Below are positions 16,443 to 26,200 of a DNA stretch of 64,000 bases, one piece after another. Below the pieces are notes generated by a model. The model did no database searches, was not told where the DNA came from, and worked only from the letters and a program-made list of their open reading frames with translations. Made by a program: the position numbers and the translations under genes. The stretch spans positions 123,501-187,500 of the forward strand of contig JADJMH010000040.1 of NCBI GenBank assembly GCA_016709675.1, in the 5' to 3' direction. This DNA comes from Candidatus Accumulibacter proximus. Its GTDB lineage: Bacteria; Pseudomonadota; Gammaproteobacteria; Burkholderiales; Rhodocyclaceae. Position 1 is the stretch's first letter. Every line of letters begins with the position of its first letter.

Positions 16443-19400
16443 TCAATCCGGTGCAGCAGTGGACGGCAACTCGGCCGGCAGCGGCGACGGCTCTGCCGAA
16501 TGCGGCACGACAACACCCGGCTGCAGGCACGACGCCAGCTTGCCCAGGCGGTCGGCCAGCACCTTGCGGTCGAGCGCGTCGGCCAGCGTTGCCAGGATGA
16601 CGATCTGCTTGACCACCGAGTCCCAGGACCGCGCGTCCTCGATCACCGAGCTGCGCGCCTGGCGGTAGCCGTCGACCAGCGCTTCGATGGTCGTGGGCGC
16701 CTGCATGTCGTCCTCCAGCGTGCCGGCGAACATTGCCACCGCGACCTCCGCGTCGGCCGGCATCATCGCGTCCCAGTAGTCACGGCTCTCGCGAAACTTG
16801 GCGCGCGCGGCCTCGCCCGCCTCGCCAGCCTTGCGCGCGAGGCGGGCAGCGTCCTTGCGGCCCAGCAGCGCGTCGAGCATCAGCCGGTTCAGGGCGCAGT
16901 ACGGGCTGAAGCCGGGCTTGCCCGCTTCGCCCTCGCCTTTCTGGTACCAGTCGCGCGCATTGTCGAGCGCGGCGCGGAATGCCTTGTCGTCGAACGCCTC
17001 GCCGGCCGCCCCCTTCTTCGCGGCCAGGTTCGCCGCCATCCGCTTGTACGCGCTGCCGATCACGCCGGAGCGTTCCGAGGTGGCGGCCAGCGCCTTCTCG
17101 GGTTTCGCCGCCACGGTCTTCGTCAGCGTCAGCAGCCGCTGGCCGCCGCGCTCGATCACGCCCAGATCGCCCGTGTCGGCACCGCTGCGCGCCTCCATGT
17201 TGGCAAGCTGTTCGATCGCCTTGATCGGCACGCGCGCGGCATCCTCCTCACGCTCGATCGCCTTCAGGTAGTGCTCGCACGCTCGTGCGAACCCGGGCTC
17301 GCCGAAGTCCGCGTACACACGGCCGATCGCATATTGCACGTCGCCCCGTTCGGCCCATCCCTTCGCGCCGCGTGCCAGCAGCGCCGCAGTCTCGCGCTCA
17401 AGGGCACGCAGCGTGGTCTGAGCGCTGCCGCCGCCGGGGCACTTGAGGCGTTCTCGCACCTGTTCGAACTGGTCCAGCAGCTCCTGCGGCGCCGCGAACT
17501 TGTCGCCGTCCCAGCGGCTGCCCGCGCGTGAACGCGCCGGGTCGATCAGGAACCCCGGGTCGCCATAGGCCTGGAATGCGCCCCAGGTATTGGTCGTCCG
17601 GTAGGCGCGATACGTATCGACCCGCGCCTCGTGTACGGCATTGCCGAACGGCCGGCCCTCGTCGATCAGGCAACGATAGAAGACCTCGGCGAAGTGCTGG
17701 CCAGCACGGTCGTCGACCGCCCAGCCCGCGACCACCACCGCGCGCACGCCCATCTCGATCAGCTCGCGCGACAGGCTGCTCGCCAGCTTGTTGTACTCGA
17801 CGCCGCGCACCACCGGCTTGCCGTCGATCGTGCCAAGGTGGCAACAGTTGAGGAACACCAGGTCGGGCACCACCTCCATCTGCCCCACTTCGGCGGCGGT
17901 GAGCATCAGGCCGTCGGACAGCAGCACGCCGCTGCGCGCCTTGCCATCGGCAGCCTTGATGTCGAACTCGCCGTGCGCGGCAATGTGCAGGATGCGGTAC
18001 GGCCGCTGGAACAGCCGGTTGATGATGTCGACCGCGCGCTGGTCGCTGCCGATCGACTCGACCAGCTGGTAGCCCGCGCCGCGCAGGATGCGGGTCACGG
18101 CATACGCCTCCGTCTCGGCACCCGCCAGCGACGGCGGATCGATCTCGCCCTTGTTGGCCTTGTTCGGGAACGCCTTGGCGAAGCCCTCGGTCGACGGATT
18201 GCCAACCACGAAGGCGACCTTGTCGACCGTCGAGCGCACGCGCTGCCGCCAGCGCCCGCTGACCAGCCGCCGCACCAGCGCGGTCTTCGTGACCAACGGC
18301 TCCTCGTCGGCGCACAGCAGCTCCCATGGCAGATTGGCAGTCCGGCGATCGACCAGCAGCGCCAGCGAACCGGCCTGCCGGGTGGCCTCCTTGAAGTCGA
18401 GCGGAACCATCAGCTGGAACAGCGTGCGCGACAGGTCGCGGTCGTAGTTCTGACGGTGAATCGACAGCCGTACCAGCGTCTCGATCAGGCCCGGCTGGCT
18501 CTGCACGACCTCGGCCTCGGCGCGTGCGCGCTCCGACAGGAACACGTACTTCAGCTTGTCGGGCGCGCTGGCGCGATGGTCGGGCGCGGCAGCAGGCGGC
18601 GACTCGTCGCCGTCGAGTGGCGCGTTGGCATCGGTGACGATCAACTGCGGCCAGTAGCCGGCCTGCGCCAGCACCTCGAGCCGCGGACGCGCGCCTTCGC
18701 CTTCCTTCTGGCGCAGCTCGGCCTCCGCCGCGACGCGCATGCCGAGCTGCGGTGCCTCGGCGTCGAGCCGTGCGGCGACCACGCGCAGCTCCTTGGCGGC
18801 GGTGATCGCGACGTCGAGCGAACGCTCGACGATCTCCAGCCGCACGATACACGCGCGCCGGCGGCGGCGCTGCCCGTCGGCGAACTGGCGGTTTGCCTCC
18901 AGCACGCCGCGCACGATCGCGTGCACCGAATCGCCAACGCCGATGTTGGCGGTCGAGTTGAATCCCAGCAGCAGCGTGCACAGACCGACCTCCAGCGGCG
19001 GCACGCCGTCGTCGACCTCGACGCAGACGTAGCCCTCGCGCTCGACCTTGCTCAGCAGGTAGCGCAGCGCCGCGGCCCGTACCGCCTCGGTCAGCGAGCT
19101 CGCGGTCAGCTTGCCGAACTCGCCGAGGCCGGTGACCAGCGCGCCGCGCTGCGTACCGCGCTGCCGCTCGTGCTCGTTCGGGTCCACCAGCACGACAGTG
19201 GCGGTACCGACCGCGCCCGGGTACAGACCGAGATGCTTGCGCATCGTCAGCTCATTGCAGACGACGTCGCGGTCGATCATCGCCTCGGCCCCCGAGATCG
19301 GGTCGTTCTCGTAGTGGCCGACCAGGATCGGGTCGGCCGCGTAGCGCAGGTCCATCGCCGTGCAGCCGACCTTCAGCACCGCGGGCGCGGCCGCGCGCCG

Positions 19401-22298
19401 CGCCCGCCGGCGGGTGGAGGCGCCGAGCAGGCCGCGCGCGGCTTCCTCGTCAGTCGGTACCGTGGCCGGGCCGGCGTCGTACACGATGGTAGCCGGCGCC
19501 GCCTCGCCGCGCGCCACCGCGCTCGGCCAGCCGCGCGGCAGGTGGGCGGTCGTCCCATCCGCCAGCAACTGGACCAGCGACTCGAAGTGCTCCTCGGTGT
19601 CGGCCAGGTCGCCGTGCGCGGCGTCCATCAGATAGGCCTCGCCGATGCCGTCGATCCGGCCCGACGCCCAGGACACCGAGCCGTCGCCCTCCGGCGTGCC
19701 GAGCATCTTCACGCGGCCACCGGTGACGGTAATGCCGCAGGCCGTGTTGTCGGCCTTGCCGCAGACGTAGATCACCTTTTCCGGGTGGTCGCCGGGAACG
19801 CGCGGCGTGCGGAGATCGGGCAGTTCCCACAGGCTGCGAGCCTCGGTGCACGCGGCGTCCAGCGGTACGCCGACCTTGCCGTTACCGAACCAGAAGTCGA
19901 ACACCTGCGCGCGAAAGTCGTCCCAGACCTTCGGCTTCAGGTAGTCGTCGATGTGCGTGCCACCGTCCTTGAACCCCGGCCGCGGCAGCAGTTGCAGCCC
20001 GCCGCGGAAACCGGCGACGAGGTCGAGCACCTGCTGGAAGCTGTGGCGCGTGTCGAGCATCGCCAGCTTGCGCAGCGTGTCGCCCTTGCCGAGCAGCATC
20101 TCGACCATCAGGTGCGAGCCCTGGTTCGGCGTGCCCAGCATCACGAAGCGGCTGCCGTCGCGCGCGAGGAAGTCCTTCCACAGGTCGGGCTCGGCCGCGG
20201 CCATCGCGCGCGTGACCAGCCCGCCCATGCTGTGCGCGAGGATGCGCACCGGCAGCGGCGCCGCCGCGGTCGCGGCCAGCGCTGTACGCAGTTCGCGCGC
20301 GAGGCCCTCGGCCGCGTGCTGTACCGGCCGCCGCCAGTCGTACGGATAGCGAACCACGCGGTGCGTCCGCTCGAGGTACTCGCACAGGTCGCCGTAGAAC
20401 ATCTCGAACAACTTCTCGGCGTTCATCTTGTCCAGGTTCTCCGGCCTGTACGCGATCTTCTCCAGGCCACCGCGCGCGATGTCGAGCGGGTCGAACCACA
20501 CACGGTCACTGCCCACCTGCAGGTGCGAGCCCATGATTCCCGGCAGCACGATCACCACCGACCGCGGGCCCTCCTCGCCGCGCACACCGCCGCGCCGCCC
20601 GGCCGTGCCGTGCGGTTCCGCGAAGCCGCGCGGCAGCGGATCGAAGCCCGGCACGGCGGCCGGATCGGCCGCGGTCAGCCAGCCGGCCAGCGCGCCGCGC
20701 GAGTCGGCGTTGCCGAAGTAGCTGAAGTGGTCGACCTTCGGCCCCTGCACGAACAGCCGCCGCGCGTTGTCCGGGCGCGCGACGCCGGTGGCCATCGAAG
20801 CGGTGTCGACCACCAGGTCGTTGTCGTTGCGCTCGTAGATCGCCCAGTCGGCCAGGAACTCGACCAGCCGCTTGAAGCGCGACGAGCCCTCGATGTCGCC
20901 GGCGATCACGCCCAGCCGCAGGTCCTTCTGCGGCCGCGCCAGCCGCAGCAGGCGCGACACCGCCGAGCCCGGCAGCATCGCCTCCAGCCCCGGCACCCGG
21001 TTGGCGTCGGCGCGGTTGCGCGCGATCTCCAGCACGATCCGCTTCAGCGCCAGGTAATAGGGGCTCGCCTGCAGCGTGGTCACCACGCCGAACAGCGTCA
21101 GCAGCCCGGACAGGAACAGGTCGAGGTTCGAACCCACCAGCAGCGTGCCGCTGACCGGCGCCGCCACCCGCACGTAGCGGCCAACGACGAAGCGCTTGTC
21201 GCGCAGTTCGGTCACCAGCGCCAGCAGGTCGCGCCGGTCGCGCGCGTCGGCCTCGTCGAGGTCCTTGACGTCCTCGTTTTGCTCGGTGCGGAAGCGTGCA
21301 TAGCCGTCGATCAGCTCCTGCGTCAGCGCGGCGTCGTTCCAGTCGACACACAGCAGGTCGCCGACGATGCCGCCGCGCGAGTGCGTGACCAGATCGATCT
21401 GCGCGCCGGCCGGCAGCGTGCGCGCCAGCAGCAGCGCGTTCTCGATCGGACTCTCGGAGAACGTACGGTGCTCGAAGCCGTAGACGCGCTCGCCGTAGCG
21501 CGCCTCGATCAGGTCCCAGTCGAGCTGCGCCTCGCTCGCGACCGCCCGCAGATCGCCGAAGCTGCCGGTCGTGTGCGACCCGGTACCATGGATGAACACC
21601 AGTAGCGGACCCTGGCCCGCCGCCTCGACCAACCGGCGGTCGTTGATCGAGAACAGGTCAGTGGCCGCCTTCTGCGCGGCGACCCAGCGATACAGCCCCG
21701 GCTCGCGCAGCAGCCGACGCTCGATCGCCCACATCAGCGCGCGTGTGGCCAGGTAGTTGATGCCCCATTCGGCGCCGTCGCGCAGCTTGTCGGCCAGCGC
21801 ATCACCAGCCAGCTTGCGCACCTGCTCCAGCGCCTCGTCGATGATCGCGTCGGCCACGCCGCCGCGGTCGAGGACGAACACCCTGGACACCAGCCGGCCG
21901 AGCGAATCGAGCAGCCCGCGCGAGGCTGCGCCGCGCGGCTGCACGTCGTCGAGCTTCAGTGCCCCGGCGCTGGCCGCTTCCGGCGCGACGCGCTGCAGTT
22001 CCTCCTCCAGCCGCGCGCCGCTGGTGATCAGCGTGGTGCCGTCAGGCAGCTCCAGCACCAGCACCTGGCCCGGCTTCACCGCGAGCGCGACATCGCGCTC
22101 GGCCGCCACCGACGAGCGGCCGCTCGGGCTGAGGTCGAACGCGTCGACCACGCGCACGTAGTCGTCCGGCAGGAACGGATCGGCCACCGCGCGCGTACCG
22201 CGCAGCGCGCCGGCACGCAGCAGCGCGGGCAACTCGGGTTTGTCGATGCGGGTGCCGGTGAGCTTCAGGGTCAGGGTCTGGTCGGCGTGGTCGGACAT
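16443..22298 (-). CDS. giant CHAT-protease protein with two serine-hydrolase domains
   Basis: A 1951-residue protein. Residues 1-200: unknown. About 228-470: an alpha/beta hydrolase (LLVFIHGTGSHT, then VTHSRGG with Ser307). About 579-960: a second, LCAT/lipase-like hydrolase (VVIVLPGIMGSHL, AHSMGG with Ser690, MLGTPNQGSHL). About 1000-1270: an unassigned domain with HYENDPISGAEAMIDR. About 1330-1610: a CHAT caspase-like peptidase with His1442 (ILHIAAHGEFD) and Cys1486 (VFLNCCHLGT), followed by the usual VAGWAVDD and WGAFQAYGDPGF. About 1650-1930: helical, TPR-like tail. All three active sites appear intact. It sits between a caspase-like gene (125 bases upstream) and the primase-helicase gene. 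Its likely role is a triggered effector, cutting lipid and protein, but the trigger is unknown. Confidence 0.85.
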   Translation of the reverse strand: MSDHADQTLTLKLTGTRIDKPELPALLRAGALRGTRAVADPFLPDDYVRVVDAFDLSPSGRSSVAAERDVALAVKPGQVLVLELPDGTTLITSGARLEEELQRVAPEAASAGALKLDDVQPRGAASRGLLDSLGRLVSRVFVLDRGGVADAIIDEALEQVRKLAGDALADKLRDGAEWGINYLATRALMWAIERRLLREPGLYRWVAAQKAATDLFSINDRRLVEAAGQGPLLVFIHGTGSHTTGSFGDLRAVASEAQLDWDLIEARYGERVYGFEHRTFSESPIENALLLARTLPAGAQIDLVTHSRGGIVGDLLCVDWNDAALTQELIDGYARFRTEQNEDVKDLDEADARDRRDLLALVTELRDKRFVVGRYVRVAAPVSGTLLVGSNLDLFLSGLLTLFGVVTTLQASPYYLALKRIVLEIARNRADANRVPGLEAMLPGSAVSRLLRLARPQKDLRLGVIAGDIEGSSRFKRLVEFLADWAIYERNDNDLVVDTASMATGVARPDNARRLFVQGPKVDHFSYFGNADSRGALAGWLTAADPAAVPGFDPLPRGFAEPHGTAGRRGGVRGEEGPRSVVIVLPGIMGSHLQVGSDRVWFDPLDIARGGLEKIAYRPENLDKMNAEKLFEMFYGDLCEYLERTHRVVRYPYDWRRPVQHAAEGLARELRTALAATAAAPLPVRILAHSMGGLVTRAMAAAEPDLWKDFLARDGSRFVMLGTPNQGSHLMVEMLLGKGDTLRKLAMLDTRHSFQQVLDLVAGFRGGLQLLPRPGFKDGGTHIDDYLKPKVWDDFRAQVFDFWFGNGKVGVPLDAACTEARSLWELPDLRTPRVPGDHPEKVIYVCGKADNTACGITVTGGRVKMLGTPEGDGSVSWASGRIDGIGEAYLMDAAHGDLADTEEHFESLVQLLADGTTAHLPRGWPSAVARGEAAPATIVYDAGPATVPTDEEAARGLLGASTRRRARRAAAPAVLKVGCTAMDLRYAADPILVGHYENDPISGAEAMIDRDVVCNELTMRKHLGLYPGAVGTATVVLVDPNEHERQRGTQRGALVTGLGEFGKLTASSLTEAVRAAALRYLLSKVEREGYVCVEVDDGVPPLEVGLCTLLLGFNSTANIGVGDSVHAIVRGVLEANRQFADGQRRRRRACIVRLEIVERSLDVAITAAKELRVVAARLDAEAPQLGMRVAAEAELRQKEGEGARPRLEVLAQAGYWPQLIVTDANAPLDGDESPPAAAPDHRASAPDKLKYVFLSERARAEAEVVQSQPGLIETLVRLSIHRQNYDRDLSRTLFQLMVPLDFKEATRQAGSLALLVDRRTANLPWELLCADEEPLVTKTALVRRLVSGRWRQRVRSTVDKVAFVVGNPSTEGFAKAFPNKANKGEIDPPSLAGAETEAYAVTRILRGAGYQLVESIGSDQRAVDIINRLFQRPYRILHIAAHGEFDIKAADGKARSGVLLSDGLMLTAAEVGQMEVVPDLVFLNCCHLGTIDGKPVVRGVEYNKLASSLSRELIEMGVRAVVVAGWAVDDRAGQHFAEVFYRCLIDEGRPFGNAVHEARVDTYRAYRTTNTWGAFQAYGDPGFLIDPARSRAGSRWDGDKFAAPQELLDQFEQVRERLKCPGGGSAQTTLRALERETAALLARGAKGWAERGDVQYAIGRVYADFGEPGFARACEHYLKAIEREEDAARVPIKAIEQLANMEARSGADTGDLGVIERGGQRLLTLTKTVAAKPEKALAATSERSGVIGSAYKRMAANLAAKKGAAGEAFDDKAFRAALDNARDWYQKGEGEAGKPGFSPYCALNRLMLDALLGRKDAARLARKAGEAGEAARAKFRESRDYWDAMMPADAEVAVAMFAGTLEDDMQAPTTIEALVDGYRQARSSVIEDARSWDSVVKQIVILATLADALDRKVLADRLGKLASCLQPGVVVPHSAEPSPLPAELPSTAAPD

Positions 22299-22423
22299 GG
22301 GGGCCTCCGGTTGCGTAAGAAACGTGGGTTGAACTGGGCGAATGAGGGACGAATGTGGATAGCGCCGCTAGGTGCTCTTGACGGCGTCGGCCTGCGAAGC
22401 AGCGAGCTGGCTTGGACGCGCCT

Positions 22424-22912
22424 TCAACGCAGGCCAGTTGCGCACAAGTTGGGCCAAGGTTGTTTCATCTGCCCGCCGTCGGCCTCGGGGTCTACGGGTG
22501 CGGTACGGGTGACGGTGCCGGAGGGGCGACTGTCGGAGCCCAGCGGCAGGCGAGTGCCTAGCGTGCGCTGCGCGAACAGCGCGTGGATCACGTCGTCGAC
22601 CAGCACATTGCCCTGCTTGATGTCCTGCGGGCACAGGCCCTCGGCGACGCCGTCGGGCTCGTCGCGACCCTCGTCGGGCGCAGTCGTGCTGGGGTCGGAG
22701 AAGGTGATTACCAGGCTATCGCCGGCGGCCGCACCGGTGATCAGGCAGCGGATCGCGGCCTTGCCGGCCTGCGCATCGGGGAGCTTCCGCACCGCGAGGC
22801 CCCGCTCGGCCAGCACGGCGGACCAGTCATGCGCGTCATCGACGCAGCCGGCCAAGTCAATCTCGGTGCCGTGATCGTTGTTGATGCCGATGCAGACCGC
22901 CTTGCTTGCCAT
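22424..22912 (-). CDS. metacaspase-like protein lacking the catalytic dyad
   Basis: A 162-residue caspase (peptidase C14) p20-like protein: MASKAVCIGINND then LAGCVDDAHDW, and later DEPDGVAEGLCPQDI. Where metacaspases have the catalytic His (YSGHGT) it has FSDPST (residues 71-76), and where they have the catalytic Cys (DSCHSG) it has DSRPSG (127-132). Each change is one base away from the usual codon. The protein ends about 30 residues later, where a complete p20-p10 enzyme would continue. Start at 22912 is supported by GGAGG 8 bases upstream. It may be a pseudoenzyme partner or sensor for the CHAT protein that follows, or a decaying gene. Confidence 0.8.
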   Translation of the reverse strand: MASKAVCIGINNDHGTEIDLAGCVDDAHDWSAVLAERGLAVRKLPDAQAGKAAIRCLITGAAAGDSLVITFSDPSTTAPDEGRDEPDGVAEGLCPQDIKQGNVLVDDVIHALFAQRTLGTRLPLGSDSRPSGTVTRTAPVDPEADGGQMKQPWPNLCATGLR

Positions 22913-23051
22913 GCGCGATTCCTCCGTTTCTGGTCGAAGGATAGGAAATCCAATGGGCTTTACCGGAGTATGGCTGACGCCGGGTGCACCCGTCAATCGC
23001 TGATTACTGGCCGTCATGCGTCGCATCCGTCACGATTGCAGAATGCCCCGC

Positions 23052-23090
23052 CGAAATACTCGTCCCCGAAATACCCGTCCCCGAAATGCC
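23052..23090. repeat. 15-base tandem repeat
   Basis: Two exact-length units of 15 bases (CGAAATACTCGTCCC, CGAAATACCCGTCCC) and a partial third (CGAAATGCC) follow each other, then another GAAATGCCCG. They lie in the about 310-base stretch between the divergent starts of the metacaspase-like gene and recC. Confidence 0.75.
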
Positions 23091-23225
23091 GAAATGCCCG
23101 ACAAACGACAACCGTGAAACTGGCGCTGTGGTCCCACACTTGGCTGCCTTCGTCACCTGGGAGAAGCGGCGTCGGCGCCCCCGGATGCGATAATCAGCCC
23201 CTGCCCTCCGACCCGCTCGCTCACC

Positions 23226-26200
23226 ATGCTTCGGCTGACCCTGTCCAACCGCTTCGAATTCCTGCTCGAGAGCCTGCTCGAGCGTCTGGCCGAGGAAGCC
23301 TGTTCGCCGTTGACGGCGCAACAGGTGATCATCCCGAGCACTGCCTTGCGGCGCCGCGTCGAACTCACTTGCGCCGATCACCAGGGAATCTGCGCCAACA
23401 TCGACTTCTCCTACCTCGCGCAGTGGCTATGGAAGCAGATCGGCCAACTGGTGGACATCCAGGAGGAATCGCCCTTCTCGCCGGCGCTGCTGGCGTGGCG
23501 AGTGTTCGAGCGCCTTGGCGATCGCCGCTTCACCGACGGTCATCCGCGCCTGGCGCGCTACCTGCGCGACGCCGACCCGGTGATGTGCCTCGAACTGGCG
23601 CAGCGATGCGCGACCTTGATCGAACACTACATCACGTACCGCCCACACTGGCTGGCGGCCTGGTCGGACGGCAAGCGCGCCGGCATTCCTGGGCTCGATG
23701 CCGGACGCGCCGAAGACGAGGCTTGGCAGTCGGCGCTCTGGCGGTGTATCACGGCCGAACTTGGCACTCCGCGCCAGCACCCGGCGGTCGCCTTTTTCCG
23801 GCGGATCAAACAACTCGGCGCCGACGCGCCGGCGCAGGCGGGCCTGCCCACCAGCGCCAGCGTCTTCTGCCCGAACACCTTGCCGCCGCTCTACCTCGAC
23901 ATCCTGCGTCAGTTGTCGCGCTGGATCGACATCCGGATCTTTGCCCTCAACCCTTGCCGCGAGTACTGGTTTGACGTCGTCGACGAAAAGCGCCTGAGCT
24001 ACCTCGCGGCACGCAAACAGGACAGTCATCAAGAGGTTGGCAACGCCCTGCTCGCCGCCTGGGGAAAGCAGACGCAGGCGCATATCGATCTCCTGTTCGC
24101 CGACGACGACAGCATCACCGAGGAAGACAGCGTCTTCCTGCCGGCGGGCGGCGAGCACCTGCTGGCGCGGCTGCAGAACGCGATCCTCGACCTTCGCGAA
24201 CTCGCACCCGGCAGCATCGAACTGGCGAGTGACGACCGCAGCATCGAGGTTCATGTCTGCCATTCGCTAACCAGAGAGCTCGAAGTACTGCACGACCAGT
24301 TGCTGGCGCAGTTCGCTGCCGGCGAACCGCCGACGCCGTCGCAGATCGTCGTGCTGCTGCCCGACCTGCCAGCTGCGGCGCCGCTGATCGACGCGGTGTT
24401 CGGCACGGCACCGGCGCCACGCCGGATCCCGTACACCATCACCGGCCTGCCGCAGACCCGCGTCAATCCGATCGCCCGCGTCCTGGACAGCCTGCTCGCG
24501 CTGTGTGGCAGCCGCTTCGCGGCCAGCGTCGTCTTCGACCTGCTGCAACAGCCCCCGGTGGCGGCGAGGTTCGCTATGGAAGCCGATGACCTGGACCGCA
24601 TCCATGACTGGATTCGCGACGCCGGTATCCGCTGGGGCCTCGACGCGAGCAGCCGCAGCCGCCTCGATCTGCCGGCCACCGAACGGCACAGCTTTGCCGA
24701 TGGGCTGCACCGGTTGTTCCTTGCCTACGCGCTTGGTGACGAAGCTGCTGCGCGCAATACGGTCGTCGCCGGACGGATTGCCGCCGCCAATCCCGAAGGC
24801 GACGATGCGGCAACGCTCGGCCGCTGGTGGCGTTTCCTGCACGCGCTCGCAGCCCTGCGCGACGACTGGTCGCAAGCGCGCGACGCCAGCGCCTGGCAGC
24901 ACTCGCTGAACGAGGCGCTGAGCTCCTTCACCCGCGCCGACAACGACCTCGTCGACGATCTGCGCAGCATGCGCGCGACGATCAACGAACTGCACGCCAA
25001 CATGCTGCGCGGCGGCGCCCGCTCGCCGCTGCCGCTGGCGGTGGTGCACAGCGCGCTGCGCACGCTGCTCGACGATCCGGGGCGAGGCGGCGTGCCCGGC
25101 GGCGTGCTCACCTTTTCTTCGCTGGCCAGCCTGCGCGCCCTGCCCTACCGCGTCGTCTGTCTGCTCGGCATGACCGACGGCGCCTTCCCGAGCGCCAACC
25201 GACCAGCCGAGTTCGACCTGATGGCGCTGCGGCCGCAGCCCGGCGACCGGCAGCGGCGCCTGGACGAGCGCAACCTGTTCCTCGACCTCGTCCTCGCTGC
25301 CCGGCAGCGCCTCTATCTGAGCTACAGCGGTCGCAGCATCCGCGACAACAGCGTTGTGCCGCCGTCGGTCCTCCTCGCTGAACTGCTCGACTACGTCGCC
25401 GCTGCCTGCGCAAGGAACCCGTCCGACCCCGCGAGCCTCGACGCCGCTCGCCGACGGCTGACCGTCGAACACCCGCTGCAGGCGTTCTCTGCCGAGTATT
25501 TCGTCGCCGGCGGCGATCGTCGCCGGCGCAGCTTCAACGCCGAGTACTGCGAGGCGCTGCGGCAGGGACTTGGCGCTACCGCCGCGCTCGCCGCTGGACC
25601 ACGCCCCGCGCAGGATGCGGACGACGATGAGCTTGATGCACCGGAAAGCGAAGCTGCCCTCCCCTTCTTTGCCGGCAGGCTCGAACCGCCACCGCTCGAG
25701 TGGCGACAGGTTGGCCTCGAACAGTTACTGGGGTTTTTCAGCAACCCCTGTCGGACGCTGCTCGTCAAACGGCTCAACATGGCGCTCGCCGTTGCCGAGG
25801 AGGAGTTGTCGGACGAGGAACCTTTTCTTCCGGACTACCGGGGCCTGCAGGCACTCTCCCGGCGCCTTCTGCCGGTGGTGCTTGCCGGCAGCGACGATGA
25901 CGAGGTGCTGACGCTGGCAAAGGCCGGCAACGAGTTCCCACCCGGGCCGCTTGGCGAGCGGCTGATCATTGGGGAAGTCGCGCGCATGCGCCGCTTTGCG
26001 ACGGAACTCGCGCCGCAACTCGCGGAGGCCCCGCTGCCGGCGGTGCACGCGCAGTTCGGCTACCCGCTGGAGGGCGAGATGTGGCAGCTCGCCGGAGCGC
26101 TCGGCGACCTGCGCCCGGCAGGACTCGTGCGCTATCGCTACGACGAGGTGCGCCCGGCCGACTACGTGGCCGGCTGGATCAATCACCTGTTCCTCTGCGC

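Noticed and set aside
17631..21605. A 1324-codon open frame on the plus strand opposite the CHAT-hydrolase gene
   Set aside because: It is a mirror frame caused by very high GC in the third codon position; its translation is Arg/Gln/Val/Ala-rich with no motif, while the minus strand has clear domain motifs throughout.
23052..23100. Possible CRISPR array
   Set aside because: Units are contiguous 15-base repeats without spacers, and no cas genes are present anywhere in the window.
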